DNA of 64,000 nt from Oligoflexales bacterium (GCA_023301465.1 JALZUQ010000048.1:44973-108972); one strand, 5' to 3'; positions 45,333 to 54,984 are shown, counted from the stretch's first letter. Program-made: numbers and translations. The notes: a model not told the origin generated them from the letters alone.

Positions 45333-46217
45333 ATGTGGGAACAACGTTATTTTAATCACTCAAATATTCGTACGTTGGATACTGCTAAACTTATTTCAAA
45401 TAATCTTCTGAGTGAAATATTAGAGCCTCCAAAATCTATTACCTTAGTTGTTTTAGGTCAAAAAAATGATGTTTTAAAAAATTCAATTAAAAATCTTGGG
45501 ATTGATTTTAAAAGTGTATTATTTATAGAAAATGTAGTGGGTGGGGTTTTTCATTTGTTTCAAAACCCAACTCAATCATTATTGGTTGTTGGTAGTTTTT
45601 CTCATTCTGGAATATCTAAAAACAAACATGTTTTTCTTGGTGACCCTTTGAGATATTTTGATTTGGTGCTAGAAAAAGAGTGTTTGCTAGAATTAAAACG
45701 GTCCAATCAAGATTTGCAAGAATACTCTGCCATTGTAGATAAGAATAAAAAACCAACATTATTAACAAGTTCTAACAAATCTTTATTAAACGTTTATACT
45801 GACTTTGAAGATCAGTTAAAGCTGATTTCTAAGTTGAAGAAGCTAGCAAGCCAAAATGTTATAAGTCATATTGTTAGTATATGGTCGTTTGAGCATTTAA
45901 ATAAATTTACTTTCAAAAAAGGTGTGTGGGATTTATCCAGTCTTTCTTTTAGTGATGCTATGTTAACGCTTTCTTCAAAAGTCAATACTTGCTCTGTTGA
46001 AAAAATTTATTTTAAATGTCAAAGTATTGAGTTGCGACTGATGCTGTGGAAGAAGTTTAAATCTCATAGTGGTGTGCAGTTTGATTATTTAGATATAATT
46101 ATGGAGCAATCGTTGTCTTCATCTCTTATTAAGATCGCATCTAATGTCGAGTCTTCAATCATTATTTGTCTAGATGAATACCCAAAAATTTCGTATTTAA
46201 AGATGGAAACGGCATGA
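45333..46217 (+). CDS. Protein of unknown function
   Basis: The ATG at 45333, with AGGGA eight bases upstream, gives 294 residues; a TTG at 45309 is the other option. The first 110 residues hold hydrophobic strands and turns (ITLVVLGQK, GGVFHLFQNPTQSLLVVGSF) reminiscent of an alpha/beta enzyme or thiolase-like fold, but no catalytic motif is clear. The last part has SSIIICLDEYPKISYLKM. It is AT-rich, shares the operon with the genes on either side, and its stop overlaps the next ATG. Confidence 0.65.
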   Translation: MWEQRYFNHSNIRTLDTAKLISNNLLSEILEPPKSITLVVLGQKNDVLKNSIKNLGIDFKSVLFIENVVGGVFHLFQNPTQSLLVVGSFSHSGISKNKHVFLGDPLRYFDLVLEKECLLELKRSNQDLQEYSAIVDKNKKPTLLTSSNKSLLNVYTDFEDQLKLISKLKKLASQNVISHIVSIWSFEHLNKFTFKKGVWDLSSLSFSDAMLTLSSKVNTCSVEKIYFKCQSIELRLMLWKKFKSHSGVQFDYLDIIMEQSLSSSLIKIASNVESSIIICLDEYPKISYLKMETA

Positions 46218-47872
46218 GCCTCAAAGAGATAAAAATAGAGATCGGATATGGTTGTGATTGGAAACAAAAGTGCATTGATTTAGAGGGCTTTGTTCAAAAT
46301 CAAAAAAACCCAACACTATTATTTACGAAAGAGTGCCGTGATAAAATTGGTATGGTTCCAAAAGATATACTGGATAATTACTTTTTTTATTATTTTCGTT
46401 TTCTTCAGCTTCTTAGAAAAATATCATCGTATTACGCTATTGTTGAAAGAGATATTCAAGGGTTTGAAATTTCGATTGTTTTAGAGGCAAATGCTGTTTT
46501 ATGTGAAAACCCTTATCATAAAATAGCGTTGTTAGATTATCAATCAAGAGCGATCAAGGCCGTAAGGCAACATATGACTGTTTTTGGTTCAGTGACAAAA
46601 GGTGTGTTGTCTGACTTATCTCTAAGTGGGAGTTTTGAGTTAAATGAATTGCTAACTAAATACCCTCGCCTCAAAAAAACATTCGTTTATAAAAAGTCTT
46701 TGTTTGATAAGAAATTAAAATCAAATAGTTATGAAATTTTTTCTCTTGAGTCTGTAGATGCAAAAAAAATGGAATCTTTAGATGAGTTTAGCTTTTTTGA
46801 TTCACAGAATATTGAATTTATGGATGTGAAATCAACTTTTAATCATATTTATAAGTCTTATAAGAGTAATCTCAATCAATATTTTTCTTTGTGCAGTTAT
46901 TTTTTATCGGCGTTAAGCGTAAGTGATATCTCTCTTAATAAACGAATAAGCCAAAAAGTAAGATATACGGATCGAAAAATGCTAGCATTGGTTTTAGATG
47001 GTGATTTTAAAAAATTGGATCTAGCAGTGTTCGTTTTAAGGTTTAACTATTCTGTGGCTCTAGTTCATAAAGATGAAACTTTAAAATTAGACGCTTTAAA
47101 GAAACTGAAAAAAAAGTTAAGTACTGTTTTTAGAGCTAAAAAGCTAGAGTCCGTGTGGGAGAGTCAGGTTTTTTGGTCTAGTGAAGTGCTCGATTTTTTA
47201 CCTAAGATTGAATCTATTTATCCTGGTTTCTATGAGTTGAGTGCTGAAAGTCGAAAGACTAAATTTGCTTATCATGAATCAATGTATAATGATTTCATTG
47301 AGATTTCTGATCCAGACACCATCTTGTCTTCTTGTAAAACGGCTTTTTGTAATGAATATTTTTCAAGAAAACAAATACCTGTTGTAGCATACTTTAAGCA
47401 TGTGGCATTGCACTTTGTTTTTAGTTATGCCTTAAAGCACAAAATTTCTTTCCCGAAACTTATTGAAACCCTTAAAAGTAATCAGGTCTCTGCTTTCGAC
47501 ACTATTGATAAATGTAGAAGTGTCTTTCATTCATGTTTGTATTTTAATGGTGAAGAGAATCAACCATTTAAAAAATGGAGTGAATTCGAAGCAAAAAATA
47601 AATCTGAGATGCTTCATAATTATGTTGTAAATAGAGTCGATTTTATTCAATCGTTGATATTCTACTTATTTGGTCTTGGTAAAGAACTTATGAACGATGG
47701 AGATTTTTCTTCAGATGAAATTTATATGTATGTCCGTGCAGCGACTATGACAAAAAACTCATTTTTGGAACAGTATTTTAGTGTGTTTTTTAACTCTTCC
47801 CAAGCCTCTAAAATGGATTTTTCCTTTTCTCAATCTATTGCAATGATTAGGAATGTATATGACAGAGTATAA
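46214..47872 (+). CDS. Large protein of unknown function
   Basis: The 552-residue cytoplasmic protein is rich in Phe, Tyr, Lys and Ser and mainly helical, with aromatic clusters such as YFFYYFRFLQLLRKIS and QYFSLCSYFLSAL. No family motif is recognised. Its ATG overlaps the previous stop as ATGA and its end overlaps pyrF, so it is part of the same transcript. The odd composition suggests a fast-evolving lineage-specific protein. Confidence 0.65.
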   Translation: MSLKEIKIEIGYGCDWKQKCIDLEGFVQNQKNPTLLFTKECRDKIGMVPKDILDNYFFYYFRFLQLLRKISSYYAIVERDIQGFEISIVLEANAVLCENPYHKIALLDYQSRAIKAVRQHMTVFGSVTKGVLSDLSLSGSFELNELLTKYPRLKKTFVYKKSLFDKKLKSNSYEIFSLESVDAKKMESLDEFSFFDSQNIEFMDVKSTFNHIYKSYKSNLNQYFSLCSYFLSALSVSDISLNKRISQKVRYTDRKMLALVLDGDFKKLDLAVFVLRFNYSVALVHKDETLKLDALKKLKKKLSTVFRAKKLESVWESQVFWSSEVLDFLPKIESIYPGFYELSAESRKTKFAYHESMYNDFIEISDPDTILSSCKTAFCNEYFSRKQIPVVAYFKHVALHFVFSYALKHKISFPKLIETLKSNQVSAFDTIDKCRSVFHSCLYFNGEENQPFKKWSEFEAKNKSEMLHNYVVNRVDFIQSLIFYLFGLGKELMNDGDFSSDEIYMYVRAATMTKNSFLEQYFSVFFNSSQASKMDFSFSQSIAMIRNVYDRV

Positions 47873-48710
47873 AGACTATTTGGTAAGTTCAGGCGATAGT
47901 CTTTGTGTCGGTCTTGACCCTCACATGAAACACATGAGCCCATATTTGATGCAAGAAATTAAAAAACATGGAATGGAACATTTTTTATGGTTGTGGTGCT
48001 CGGCAATCGTGAATGCTTCCAATGGGAGTGTTTTTATTTATAAAATACAAAGCTCTTTTTTTGAGGCTTATGGAGATTTAGGGTTTAGAGTCATGAAAAA
48101 GGTGACAGATTTAATAAAGTCTTTAAACAGTTTTGTTATTTTAGATGCGAAGCGTTGTGATATTTCATCTACCATGACTGCTTATGGTGAAATGGCTTTT
48201 GAGTGGTTAGGTGCTGATGCGATGACTGTTGTGCCTTATATGGGGTCTGATAGTTATGTAGGTTTAAGTTCTTGGTTAAATGACAAATTCTTATATGTGG
48301 TGTCACTAACATCTAACCCATCATGGGAAGATTTTCAAAAATTAGAGTATCGAGATAATAAAAAATCTTCCATGGTAGCCAATGTTGTCATGGATAAGAC
48401 AAGACAGTGGTTTCGTAATAACTCTTTCCAAGATAGTTACGGGTTTGTTGTAGGTGCAACCCATTACAACTTTTATAGTAGTCATTCTGCTGACCCTCTT
48501 TTATTACCAGGAATGGGTTTTCAAGGAGGTAGTGAAGATCCCGAGCATTTAAGTAATCTTCAAAAGCAAAATCCTTTGAGTGTTTTTCCGCTTTCGAGAG
48601 GAATTACTGCTTTGCCAAATGTTATGAATTGGAAAGATTTTGAGGCGGGTATCTCTAAAAACTCACTTCACTTTAGAGGCTTACTTCAAAGCTCTTCTGT
48701 TGCTAACTAA
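47859..48710 (+). CDS. pyrF: Orotidine 5'-phosphate decarboxylase
   Basis: From the ATG at 47859 (AGGA six bases upstream) the 283-residue enzyme carries the OMP decarboxylase site DAKRCDIS with Lys98 and Asp101, plus DSLCVGLDPH near residue 13 and ADAMTVVPYMG near 128. The length and LDPH motif fit the type 2 (PyrF long) subgroup seen in actinobacteria, Myxococcus and others. It makes UMP, the last step of pyrimidine synthesis. It overlaps the upstream unknown gene by 14 bases; no other pyr gene is nearby. Confidence 0.93.
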   Translation: MTEYKDYLVSSGDSLCVGLDPHMKHMSPYLMQEIKKHGMEHFLWLWCSAIVNASNGSVFIYKIQSSFFEAYGDLGFRVMKKVTDLIKSLNSFVILDAKRCDISSTMTAYGEMAFEWLGADAMTVVPYMGSDSYVGLSSWLNDKFLYVVSLTSNPSWEDFQKLEYRDNKKSSMVANVVMDKTRQWFRNNSFQDSYGFVVGATHYNFYSSHSADPLLLPGMGFQGGSEDPEHLSNLQKQNPLSVFPLSRGITALPNVMNWKDFEAGISKNSLHFRGLLQSSSVAN

Positions 48711-48885
48711 CCACAAAACCACAATCGCTTGTGTCTGTTAATCACATCAGGTTTCTTTCTCTTTTATAAAACTACAATCATTTTATAAGGTTACCAAAAG
48801 TACTGCTATAGATTATTTTGGCATGATAATTGCTATTAGAATATCAAGTTATTATGTTCAACCAAGTAAGCAGAGTGAAAAGCTA

Positions 48886-49806
48886 GTGATTTTTTCAAGA
48901 CAAAAGACAATCGGAAACCCCATCACCATGCGTGGGCGGTCTTTGCACACTGGCAATTACGTGAAGCTTAGCATGATTCCTGCACCTGCCGACCATGGAA
49001 TTATTTTCGAAAGAGCAGATTTACAAGGTGAGCCAAGAGTTCCTGCACTGTGGAACAAAATATCAAAAACAATGTTAAGTACAACGATTGGTCCTGAAAA
49101 AAACTCTGTTGGTACTGTTGAGCATTTAATGGCGGCTCTATTTGGGCTCGGTATCAGCAATGTACTCATAAAAGTTTATGGTCCTGAGATCCCTATCATG
49201 GATGGTAGTTCAGACATTTTTGTTAAAAAAATCTCTGAAGCTGGAGTTGTGGAGCTAAATAAGTATCGTCCATTCTATAAGGTTCGCGAGACTTTCCAAT
49301 TTAAAAGTAAAGCAGGTTACGTAGAGATATCTCCATCCAACCAACTGGTATTTGATTGCAAGATTTCTTTTGACGCACAGATCATTGGTGATCAACGATA
49401 TATTTTTAATTTCAGCAAAGACTCTTTTGCTCATTTAATTGCAGATGCTAGGACTTTTTGTCAGATCAAAGACTATGAAGCAATGAAAGCTAGTGGTCTA
49501 GTAAGAGGTGGAACTCTTGATAATGCCGTCGTGGTTGATGTGAATGGTAAGTCTGTGATCAATCCTGAAGGCTTACGCTATCACGATGAGTTCGTCAGAC
49601 ATAAGCTACTTGACGCTATTGGTGACTTAGCTCTTTTGGGTCATCCGCTTCAAGGGCACGTAAAGCTTGTAAGTTCTGGTCATGGTATTCATGCTGGATT
49701 CATGAGAGCTCTTATGCGAGCACCTAAAGGAATCATTGAAAAAGTGACTCCAAGCTTAGAATCAAGCCAAGAAAATGAACTCATGGATATTGCTGCATTT
49801 GCTTAA
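48886..49806 (+). CDS. lpxC: UDP-3-O-acyl-GlcNAc deacetylase
   Basis: This is the first committed enzyme of lipid A synthesis, a zinc amidase in the cytoplasm. With the GTG at 48886 the 306-residue numbering tracks E. coli LpxC by one: zinc ligands His80 (EHLMAA), His239 and Asp243 (HKLLDAIGD), and His266 (SGHGIH). The start MIFSRQKTI, GRSLHTGN and the DARTFC motif also match. The frame is open to an ATG at 48823, which would add 21 residues with no family counterpart. Neither start has a strong Shine-Dalgarno, which is unusual because LpxC is normally tightly controlled. Confidence 0.96.
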   Translation: MIFSRQKTIGNPITMRGRSLHTGNYVKLSMIPAPADHGIIFERADLQGEPRVPALWNKISKTMLSTTIGPEKNSVGTVEHLMAALFGLGISNVLIKVYGPEIPIMDGSSDIFVKKISEAGVVELNKYRPFYKVRETFQFKSKAGYVEISPSNQLVFDCKISFDAQIIGDQRYIFNFSKDSFAHLIADARTFCQIKDYEAMKASGLVRGGTLDNAVVVDVNGKSVINPEGLRYHDEFVRHKLLDAIGDLALLGHPLQGHVKLVSSGHGIHAGFMRALMRAPKGIIEKVTPSLESSQENELMDIAAFA

Positions 49807-49808
49807 AA

Positions 49809-50372
49809 TTAGCTTTTCTTTGCAATGATTAATGAAGAACTTCCATACTTATAATCTTTCAAATTAAATGTATTCTCAAGAAACTCTAGGTCTACGACTG
49901 TTTTGTAAGGTTTTTCAATACAGATAATATTTGCTTTATCGGTCAACTTTTCAATGATGGGCTTAAGGTTTTCTGTGTAAGACTCTGCATCATACATCTG
50001 GTATGGTGGATCTAAATAGACAATGTCGTAGTTTTTTTTATCTTTATCCATAAATGAATGAATATCAGTGCAGTAGCTTTTCATATAGTCTTGGCACTTT
50101 AAGTGTGTGATTTGTTTTTGGAGTTCTTTGATAGTTTGTTTGTTATTATCGACAAGTGTGACGTGAGACGCTCCCCAACTATAAAAGTGAAACCCTAGTA
50201 GTCCACTTCCACAGAAAAGATCTAAGCATTTTGAGTCTTGATACTCACTGCTAAGAATAGACCCTAAAGCTTCAACAACAATATTTTTGGTAGGACGTAA
50301 ATATTCGTTAGGGTAAAACTTCAGGTTTCTGCCTTTTAGGATTCCTGATGTGATTCGTACTGAGTTTTTCAT
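49809..50372 (-). CDS. rsmD: 16S rRNA (guanine966-N2)-methyltransferase
   Basis: From the ATG at 50372, with GAGGG upstream, the 187-residue protein starts with RITSGILKGRNLKF, the RsmD opening. The SAM motif is DLFCGSGLLG (51-60) and the catalytic motif is DPPY (121-124) in IVYLDPPYQMY. RsmD methylates G966 of 16S rRNA in the assembled head. It is convergent with lpxC, with only two bases between stops and no terminator. Confidence 0.93.
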   Translation of the reverse strand: MKNSVRITSGILKGRNLKFYPNEYLRPTKNIVVEALGSILSSEYQDSKCLDLFCGSGLLGFHFYSWGASHVTLVDNNKQTIKELQKQITHLKCQDYMKSYCTDIHSFMDKDKKNYDIVYLDPPYQMYDAESYTENLKPIIEKLTDKANIICIEKPYKTVVDLEFLENTFNLKDYKYGSSSLIIAKKS

Positions 50373-50468
50373 ATAAGCCCTCATTTATATTGAGTTTTTT
50401 CTAAGTATCTCAGATTGATTCTTTTTTCAAGGCAATATAATATGACGCGGATTAACGAGGTTTAGATT

Positions 50469-52379
50469 ATGTCAATTTACAAGAGGCAAGTAGAGTGGGC
50501 TAAGTCTCACTATGGAATTGAGTCGTGGGGTAAAGGTTTCTTTTCTATCGACGCTGATGGTGACGTTTGTGTGCATCCATCTGCTGATGCTTCTGTCAGT
50601 ATTAAACTTCAGGACATCATTAAAGAATGTGAGCCAAAAGGTATTGTCTCACCTTTGATTCTTCGCTTCCCACAAGTACTTGATACCCAGCTTAAAAGAT
50701 TTCATGAAGAATTTCGTTCTGCCATATGGAAAAACTCTTATAGCGGTGAGCACTTTGGTGTTTTTCCTTTTAAGGTAAATCAGCGTCGCGAGTTTATTGA
50801 TGCTATTTCATATTCCGGCTTTGATTATCGTTATGGGCTCGAAGTAGGTTCTAAGACTGAGTTTATGGCAGCTCTTAGTTATGACTTGCATCCTCAAGCA
50901 CTTTTTATATGTAATGGATTTAAAGATAAAGACTTCATTGAACTTTGCTTTATGGCAAAAAAGTTTGGCAAAAATATTATTGTGGTGGTTGAGGGTCCTG
51001 ATGAACTTCAAAATATTGTTGAAATCTCAAAACGTTATGATGAGATGCCCGGAGTGGGTTTTAGGGTAAGGTTGTACTCTCGTGGAGCTGGAAAATGGGC
51101 GAAATCATCTGGGAATACTTCAAAATTTGGATTGTCTACTAATGAGCTTTTAGATTGTTTAAAGATTCTTTCAGACAACAATTGTGAAGAGTCTTTACAG
51201 ATGCTGCATTTTCACAATGGTTCGCAGATTACTGAGATTAAGAAGATCAAAAAAGCCGTCAAAGAAGCCATTCGAGTCTATGCAAAAGTTTATCAACGAG
51301 GGTTTAAGCCAAAATTTTTAAATGTTGGCGGTGGAATAGGGGTTGATTACGACGGTAGCAAAACTTCGTTTTCTTCAAGTGCAAACTACTCAATTCAAGA
51401 GTTTGCAAATGATACGATTTACACTATCGGAGAAGTCTGCAAAGAAGAAGAAGTTCCGATGCCAAATGTCGTAACCGAAAGCGGAAGAATTATTGCTGCA
51501 TATCATTCTGTAGTTTTGACTGATATTAGAGAAGTTCAAAGCCCGTGTGAAGAACCTTGGATGGAAGAGAACTCACAACTTTGTCAAGAAAAAGACTCAC
51601 CAAAAGCTCTTAAAGAGCTGTTTTATATCTATAATCATATCAATGAAAAAAACTATATCGAGTATTATCACGACTCTATAGCATTTCAAGATGAGTTGTT
51701 TACCTTGTTTGATCTTGGGTACATCAATCTTAGTCACCGTGCACTTGGTGAAAAACTGGTGTTTATCATCGCTAACCGTGCATTAGAGTGTTCTCTGCAA
51801 GAACGTCATCAGCCAGAAGAGTTTAGTCTTTTGCAAAAAGAGATGGTTTCAAAGTATTTGGCAAACTTTTCAATCTTTCAATCTATACCAGACTCTTGGG
51901 CGATTGATCAGTTATTTCCAATCCTTCCGTTATCAAGGCATCATGAAAAACCTTCTTTAAAGGCTTCTATTGTTGATATCACTTGTGACTCTGACGGTTG
52001 TCTTGAGCAGTTTATTGGGCGGTCTTCCATAAAAAGATCCATTGATCTCCATAAACCCAATGGATCTCCTTACTTTTTAGGATTCTTTTTAGTGGGAGCC
52101 TATCAAGAAAGTCTTGCGAATGAGCATAATCTTTTTGGTGCGATTCACGAGGCAGAAGTACTAGTGAGTGAAGAAGGCAAGTGGAGATTTTCAAAACTAA
52201 CGTCTGGAGATCCTATAGATGAACTTCTTGTTTGTCGTAATTATGATTGCGAGGAAATGATGAAGTCCTATAAAAAGCAACTTACTTCACAAGGGCATCA
52301 TGAAGAAGAGATTCAAGCTACTTTAGATCAATGCAAGAAAGCCCTGGTTGCTTATCCTTATTTGAAGGCTTTACATTAA
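50469..52379 (+). CDS. speA: Biosynthetic arginine decarboxylase
   Basis: The 636-residue protein is a fold-III PLP enzyme of the SpeA family, which turns arginine into agmatine for polyamine synthesis. It has the PLP lysine in FPFKVNQRREF near residue 105, LEVGSKTEF, and the LGFFLVGAYQESLANEHNLFG end region in pieces typical of the family. The long C-terminal part with LGYINLSHRALGEKL also fits. No other polyamine gene is adjacent. It starts at an ATG after GAGG. Confidence 0.93.
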   Translation: MSIYKRQVEWAKSHYGIESWGKGFFSIDADGDVCVHPSADASVSIKLQDIIKECEPKGIVSPLILRFPQVLDTQLKRFHEEFRSAIWKNSYSGEHFGVFPFKVNQRREFIDAISYSGFDYRYGLEVGSKTEFMAALSYDLHPQALFICNGFKDKDFIELCFMAKKFGKNIIVVVEGPDELQNIVEISKRYDEMPGVGFRVRLYSRGAGKWAKSSGNTSKFGLSTNELLDCLKILSDNNCEESLQMLHFHNGSQITEIKKIKKAVKEAIRVYAKVYQRGFKPKFLNVGGGIGVDYDGSKTSFSSSANYSIQEFANDTIYTIGEVCKEEEVPMPNVVTESGRIIAAYHSVVLTDIREVQSPCEEPWMEENSQLCQEKDSPKALKELFYIYNHINEKNYIEYYHDSIAFQDELFTLFDLGYINLSHRALGEKLVFIIANRALECSLQERHQPEEFSLLQKEMVSKYLANFSIFQSIPDSWAIDQLFPILPLSRHHEKPSLKASIVDITCDSDGCLEQFIGRSSIKRSIDLHKPNGSPYFLGFFLVGAYQESLANEHNLFGAIHEAEVLVSEEGKWRFSKLTSGDPIDELLVCRNYDCEEMMKSYKKQLTSQGHHEEEIQATLDQCKKALVAYPYLKALH

Positions 52380-52453
52380 ATAAATGGAAATTCGATCGTT
52401 AAAATCTTCGTGTGATGGGAGGCTAAAGATGTTGGAATTTAATATTTCCAGTT

Positions 52454-52660
52454 TTAACTTTCTTTAATACTACTATGCCAAATTCTGAAAAGGCCGATAA
52501 TTTTGTTTTTCTTTCGACCTTTTGGAATAGGTTCCACTTCAATCGTGGGGCTTCCCCACTTGTCTTCTGAGAATGCGACAATTTTACCTTTGGATGATTT
52601 GAACTTTCCGTAAAGGATCATGTCCCCCGTTTTAAAGTAGTTCCCTGTTTTGCGGTTCAT
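52454..52660 (-). CDS. Small conserved-looking protein of unknown function
   Basis: The 68-residue protein reads RKTGNYFKTGDMILYGKFKS and ends with EPIPKGRKKNKIIGLFRIW before a short tail. It is basic and beta-rich, with a probable small barrel fold like nucleic-acid-binding or chaperone-associated proteins. I believe similar short proteins occur in related bacteria, but I cannot name a family. It converges with speA. Confidence 0.65.
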   Translation of the reverse strand: MNRKTGNYFKTGDMILYGKFKSSKGKIVAFSEDKWGSPTIEVEPIPKGRKKNKIIGLFRIWHSSIKES

Positions 52661-52952
52661 AAAGCTCTGTTTCCATGATTAGATTACTATGGTTCAGTAT
52701 GGGTCTTAACATAATGCCTTCAAACAATTACAATAGTGAAAAAGAACTACTTTTCTAAGGTGCAGGTAGATAAAGTATGAATACTTAAAGTTAGTTTTTA
52801 TTTTGATAGCCCTTCAGCAGTCGCTTTTAACTATCTGATATTAGTGAAGAAATTCACTGTCGCAGTCCTTGCTGACTTTATTTAACCTCATGATATCCAA
52901 CATCCTTCTTACTTACTCTTCTAGCTAACTGTAATTTGGAGACCTCATTTTT
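52661..52952 (+). other. Intergenic region before the HELTH-motif gene
   Basis: No gene is visible. A perfect inverted repeat AGTGAA-GAAA-TTCACT lies at 52843-52858, about 95 bases before the next ATG, and could be an operator. The region has no clear promoter match. Confidence 0.35.
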
Positions 52953-53939
52953 ATGCGATTAGTTACAACTTTAATATTACTTTTATTTTCAACTTTTCAA
53001 AATATTTATCTTGAAGCATCAGTTTGCCAACGAGCAATGTCTCTTGGAAATAATATTATGTATTTCTCGGGTATACGATCTGAGTTAGAAAAACCTTGGG
53101 AATTTGATGAGGAAACAGAGGCAAAGCTTAGTTCTTTTATGGATGCGGAGCTTGATCTGACGCTTTCTGATGATGAACTTCTCATGAAAGCCTACCAACT
53201 GAGTATAGAAATATTTAAAGCAAAATTGAAACAACAACATACTGTTGTTAAAATTATGATGCGTCGAGTTTTAAGTTCAGCTGAAGGTAAAGGTGTTTTT
53301 GCAAATACTATTGGAAAGCTATTTGAAAGGCTTGGTCCTACTTATCATCCTATTTTTAATAGAATTTTAGGAGTGCAAAATAGTGATAATGGTTTTGATA
53401 TGGCTATCTCATCTATTCATGAGTTAACGCATGCGATTGATAGAAATCAAAACCCTTTTATTTGTTTTTCTATGCTAAAAATAATGCTATTTGAGTTAGT
53501 CACAATAACCCCAATGCCTTTTAATGCTGCACTTACATATCGAATAGAGGGCCCTTCTATTGGTTCTCAGTGGGAACTTGCACGAAGAATTCCAATGTCA
53601 ATTAGGGTTAAAATAGCAAAAATCATTAAAAGCAACTCTCCGGAAGGTGGTGAATTATCTCGTATGGACGTCGTGAGTTTTAAGAGTTTGTTTTATGCAC
53701 GGCTATCGAAAGAAGAATTTATAAAAAAACTTAGGCCTTATCATGGTTATACTTTTCGTCAGAACTGGGAGCGTAGTAAATACGCCCTTTTGAGCTTTAG
53801 TATTAAACCGGTTTTATTTTTGGTTAGTAGTGTTAGCTTTTTAAACCACTTATCTTCTTCAAATTTAAATCCTAACCCACATGAATTATTCATGACAGAG
53901 CAGAGGTTTTTATTATATTTTTTAGATAAGTTTATGTAA
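52953..53939 (+). CDS. Secreted putative zinc metallopeptidase (HELTH motif)
   Basis: The 328-residue protein has a signal peptide (about residues 1-22). The sequence SSIHELTHAIDRN contains HELTH at 156-160, an HExxH zinc-protease site followed by an Asp-Arg. No second family signature is clear, and the rest has a hydrophobic segment near residue 275 that could be a membrane anchor. A gluzincin or similar zincin fold is likely, but the third metal ligand is not assigned. A GGAGA lies before the ATG. The gene stands alone and converges with the 135-residue gene. Confidence 0.65.
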   Translation: MRLVTTLILLLFSTFQNIYLEASVCQRAMSLGNNIMYFSGIRSELEKPWEFDEETEAKLSSFMDAELDLTLSDDELLMKAYQLSIEIFKAKLKQQHTVVKIMMRRVLSSAEGKGVFANTIGKLFERLGPTYHPIFNRILGVQNSDNGFDMAISSIHELTHAIDRNQNPFICFSMLKIMLFELVTITPMPFNAALTYRIEGPSIGSQWELARRIPMSIRVKIAKIIKSNSPEGGELSRMDVVSFKSLFYARLSKEEFIKKLRPYHGYTFRQNWERSKYALLSFSIKPVLFLVSSVSFLNHLSSSNLNPNPHELFMTEQRFLLYFLDKFM

Positions 53940-54034
53940 TAAAAAATCATTTATTAAATCGCAGAATGTACTAGTAATATAGATAGAGTACTCTGTTGAA
54001 ATAACCACAGTATTGTTTTATTGAAAGGACTTAA

Positions 54035-54442
54035 TTATTTTAATAGTTGAGTCTTTGTGGCTAGTACATGGTTATAGAGCGTGTCAATTGCTTCACCCAT
54101 GATTTCAACTTCCCAAGCATCACCTTTTCGGTTTTCTTTAAGTTCTTTAAGCCATTTGGTAAGTCCATCAAAGTATTTGGCTTGATCATCTTCTTGAGAA
54201 TTCTCGTAGTCAGAAGTGAGGAAGTTATTCCAAGAGCTTTGGTCGCTTTCAATCAAGTTAAGCATATTATTGATTTTTTTAGTGGCGTCTTCGTCTTGCC
54301 AGCCACCAGAGACTTTGAATGGGAACCAGTCTTTTTCTGTGCAGTGTAGCCAAACTCTAGAGTTATTTTCTAGGTCTACAGACTTGAAATCTTCTGGACG
54401 AGAGTTATGAAATCCATCTGGTCGACGCCAACTTAAAAACAC
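54035..54442 (-). CDS. Protein of unknown function
   Basis: The 135-residue soluble protein starts at a GTG with GGAG seven bases upstream. It has many aromatic and acidic residues, such as SWRRPDGFHNSRPEDF and GLTKWLKELKENRKGDAWEVE, and no known motif. The predicted secondary structure is mixed helix and coil. A perfect inverted repeat (AGTGATAAT / ATTATCACT) sits just upstream, which may be its operator. Confidence 0.6.
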   Translation of the reverse strand: MFLSWRRPDGFHNSRPEDFKSVDLENNSRVWLHCTEKDWFPFKVSGGWQDEDATKKINNMLNLIESDQSSWNNFLTSDYENSQEDDQAKYFDGLTKWLKELKENRKGDAWEVEIMGEAIDTLYNHVLATKTQLLK

Positions 54443-54454
54443 GATCTGCTCCGT

Positions 54455-54480
54455 AGTGATAATATGAGTAGATTATCACT
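54455..54480. promoter_or_regulatory. Inverted repeat upstream of the 135-residue gene
   Basis: AGTGATAAT (54455-54463) and ATTATCACT (54472-54480) form a perfect 9-bp inverted repeat with an 8-base centre, 12 bases before the minus-strand GTG start. It may be a repressor site at the promoter. Two further short palindromes follow at 54501-54517 (CCTAGA / TCTAGG, then T5) and 54555-54568 (CAGCC / GGCTG). Confidence 0.4.
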
Positions 54481-54612
54481 ATTTAACCAAGTGGAATAGT
54501 CCTAGAGTTTGTCTAGGTTTTTATATGATAAGTGCTTGATAAAATGGGAATTAACAGCCGATGGGCTGCTTAGAATATATTCACTTCTCGTGTTCTAGTG
54601 GAAGAGGTCTTT

Positions 54613-54984
54613 TTAACTAGCTTGAAGCTGCTCCGTGCTGTCAGTGTATCTGTTTACAAAGTCTTGCAGAGCTATTTTATCTTCATCGGAGATCTTTTCA
54701 AACTGAACTCCCATACCCACTGAAAGATTTTTAGACTTTGCTCCTGAAGGTTGTGACCAAATAACTTGTCCATCAACTTTAATCGTTTTTTTTGTGTCTG
54801 GTATGGTGAGAGTGATACTGATCTTTGAGCCAACAGGTTTTGGTCTTGTGGTTTTTATGAAAATACCGCCTGTACTTAAGTCTGAACAAAAGTCAAAAAG
54901 GTAATGACCATCTGATTGATAGTCAACCAAAAGGTTTACGCCGATTCTTTTGGTGATGCGTTTGTCTTTTTTGTCTTCACTCAT
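54613..54984 (-). CDS. PilZ-domain protein
   Basis: The 123-residue protein is a single PilZ domain. It has RxxxR (residues 9-13, RITKR) and DxSxxG (35-40, DLSTGG), the motifs that bind cyclic di-GMP, followed by GVQFEKISDEDK typical of the Myxococcus-type PilZ group. It therefore probably acts in c-di-GMP signalling on motility or surface properties. The start is an ATG 27 bases after mltG, making it the last gene of the minus-strand operon. Confidence 0.85.
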   Translation of the reverse strand: MSEDKKDKRITKRIGVNLLVDYQSDGHYLFDFCSDLSTGGIFIKTTRPKPVGSKISITLTIPDTKKTIKVDGQVIWSQPSGAKSKNLSVGMGVQFEKISDEDKIALQDFVNRYTDSTEQLQAS

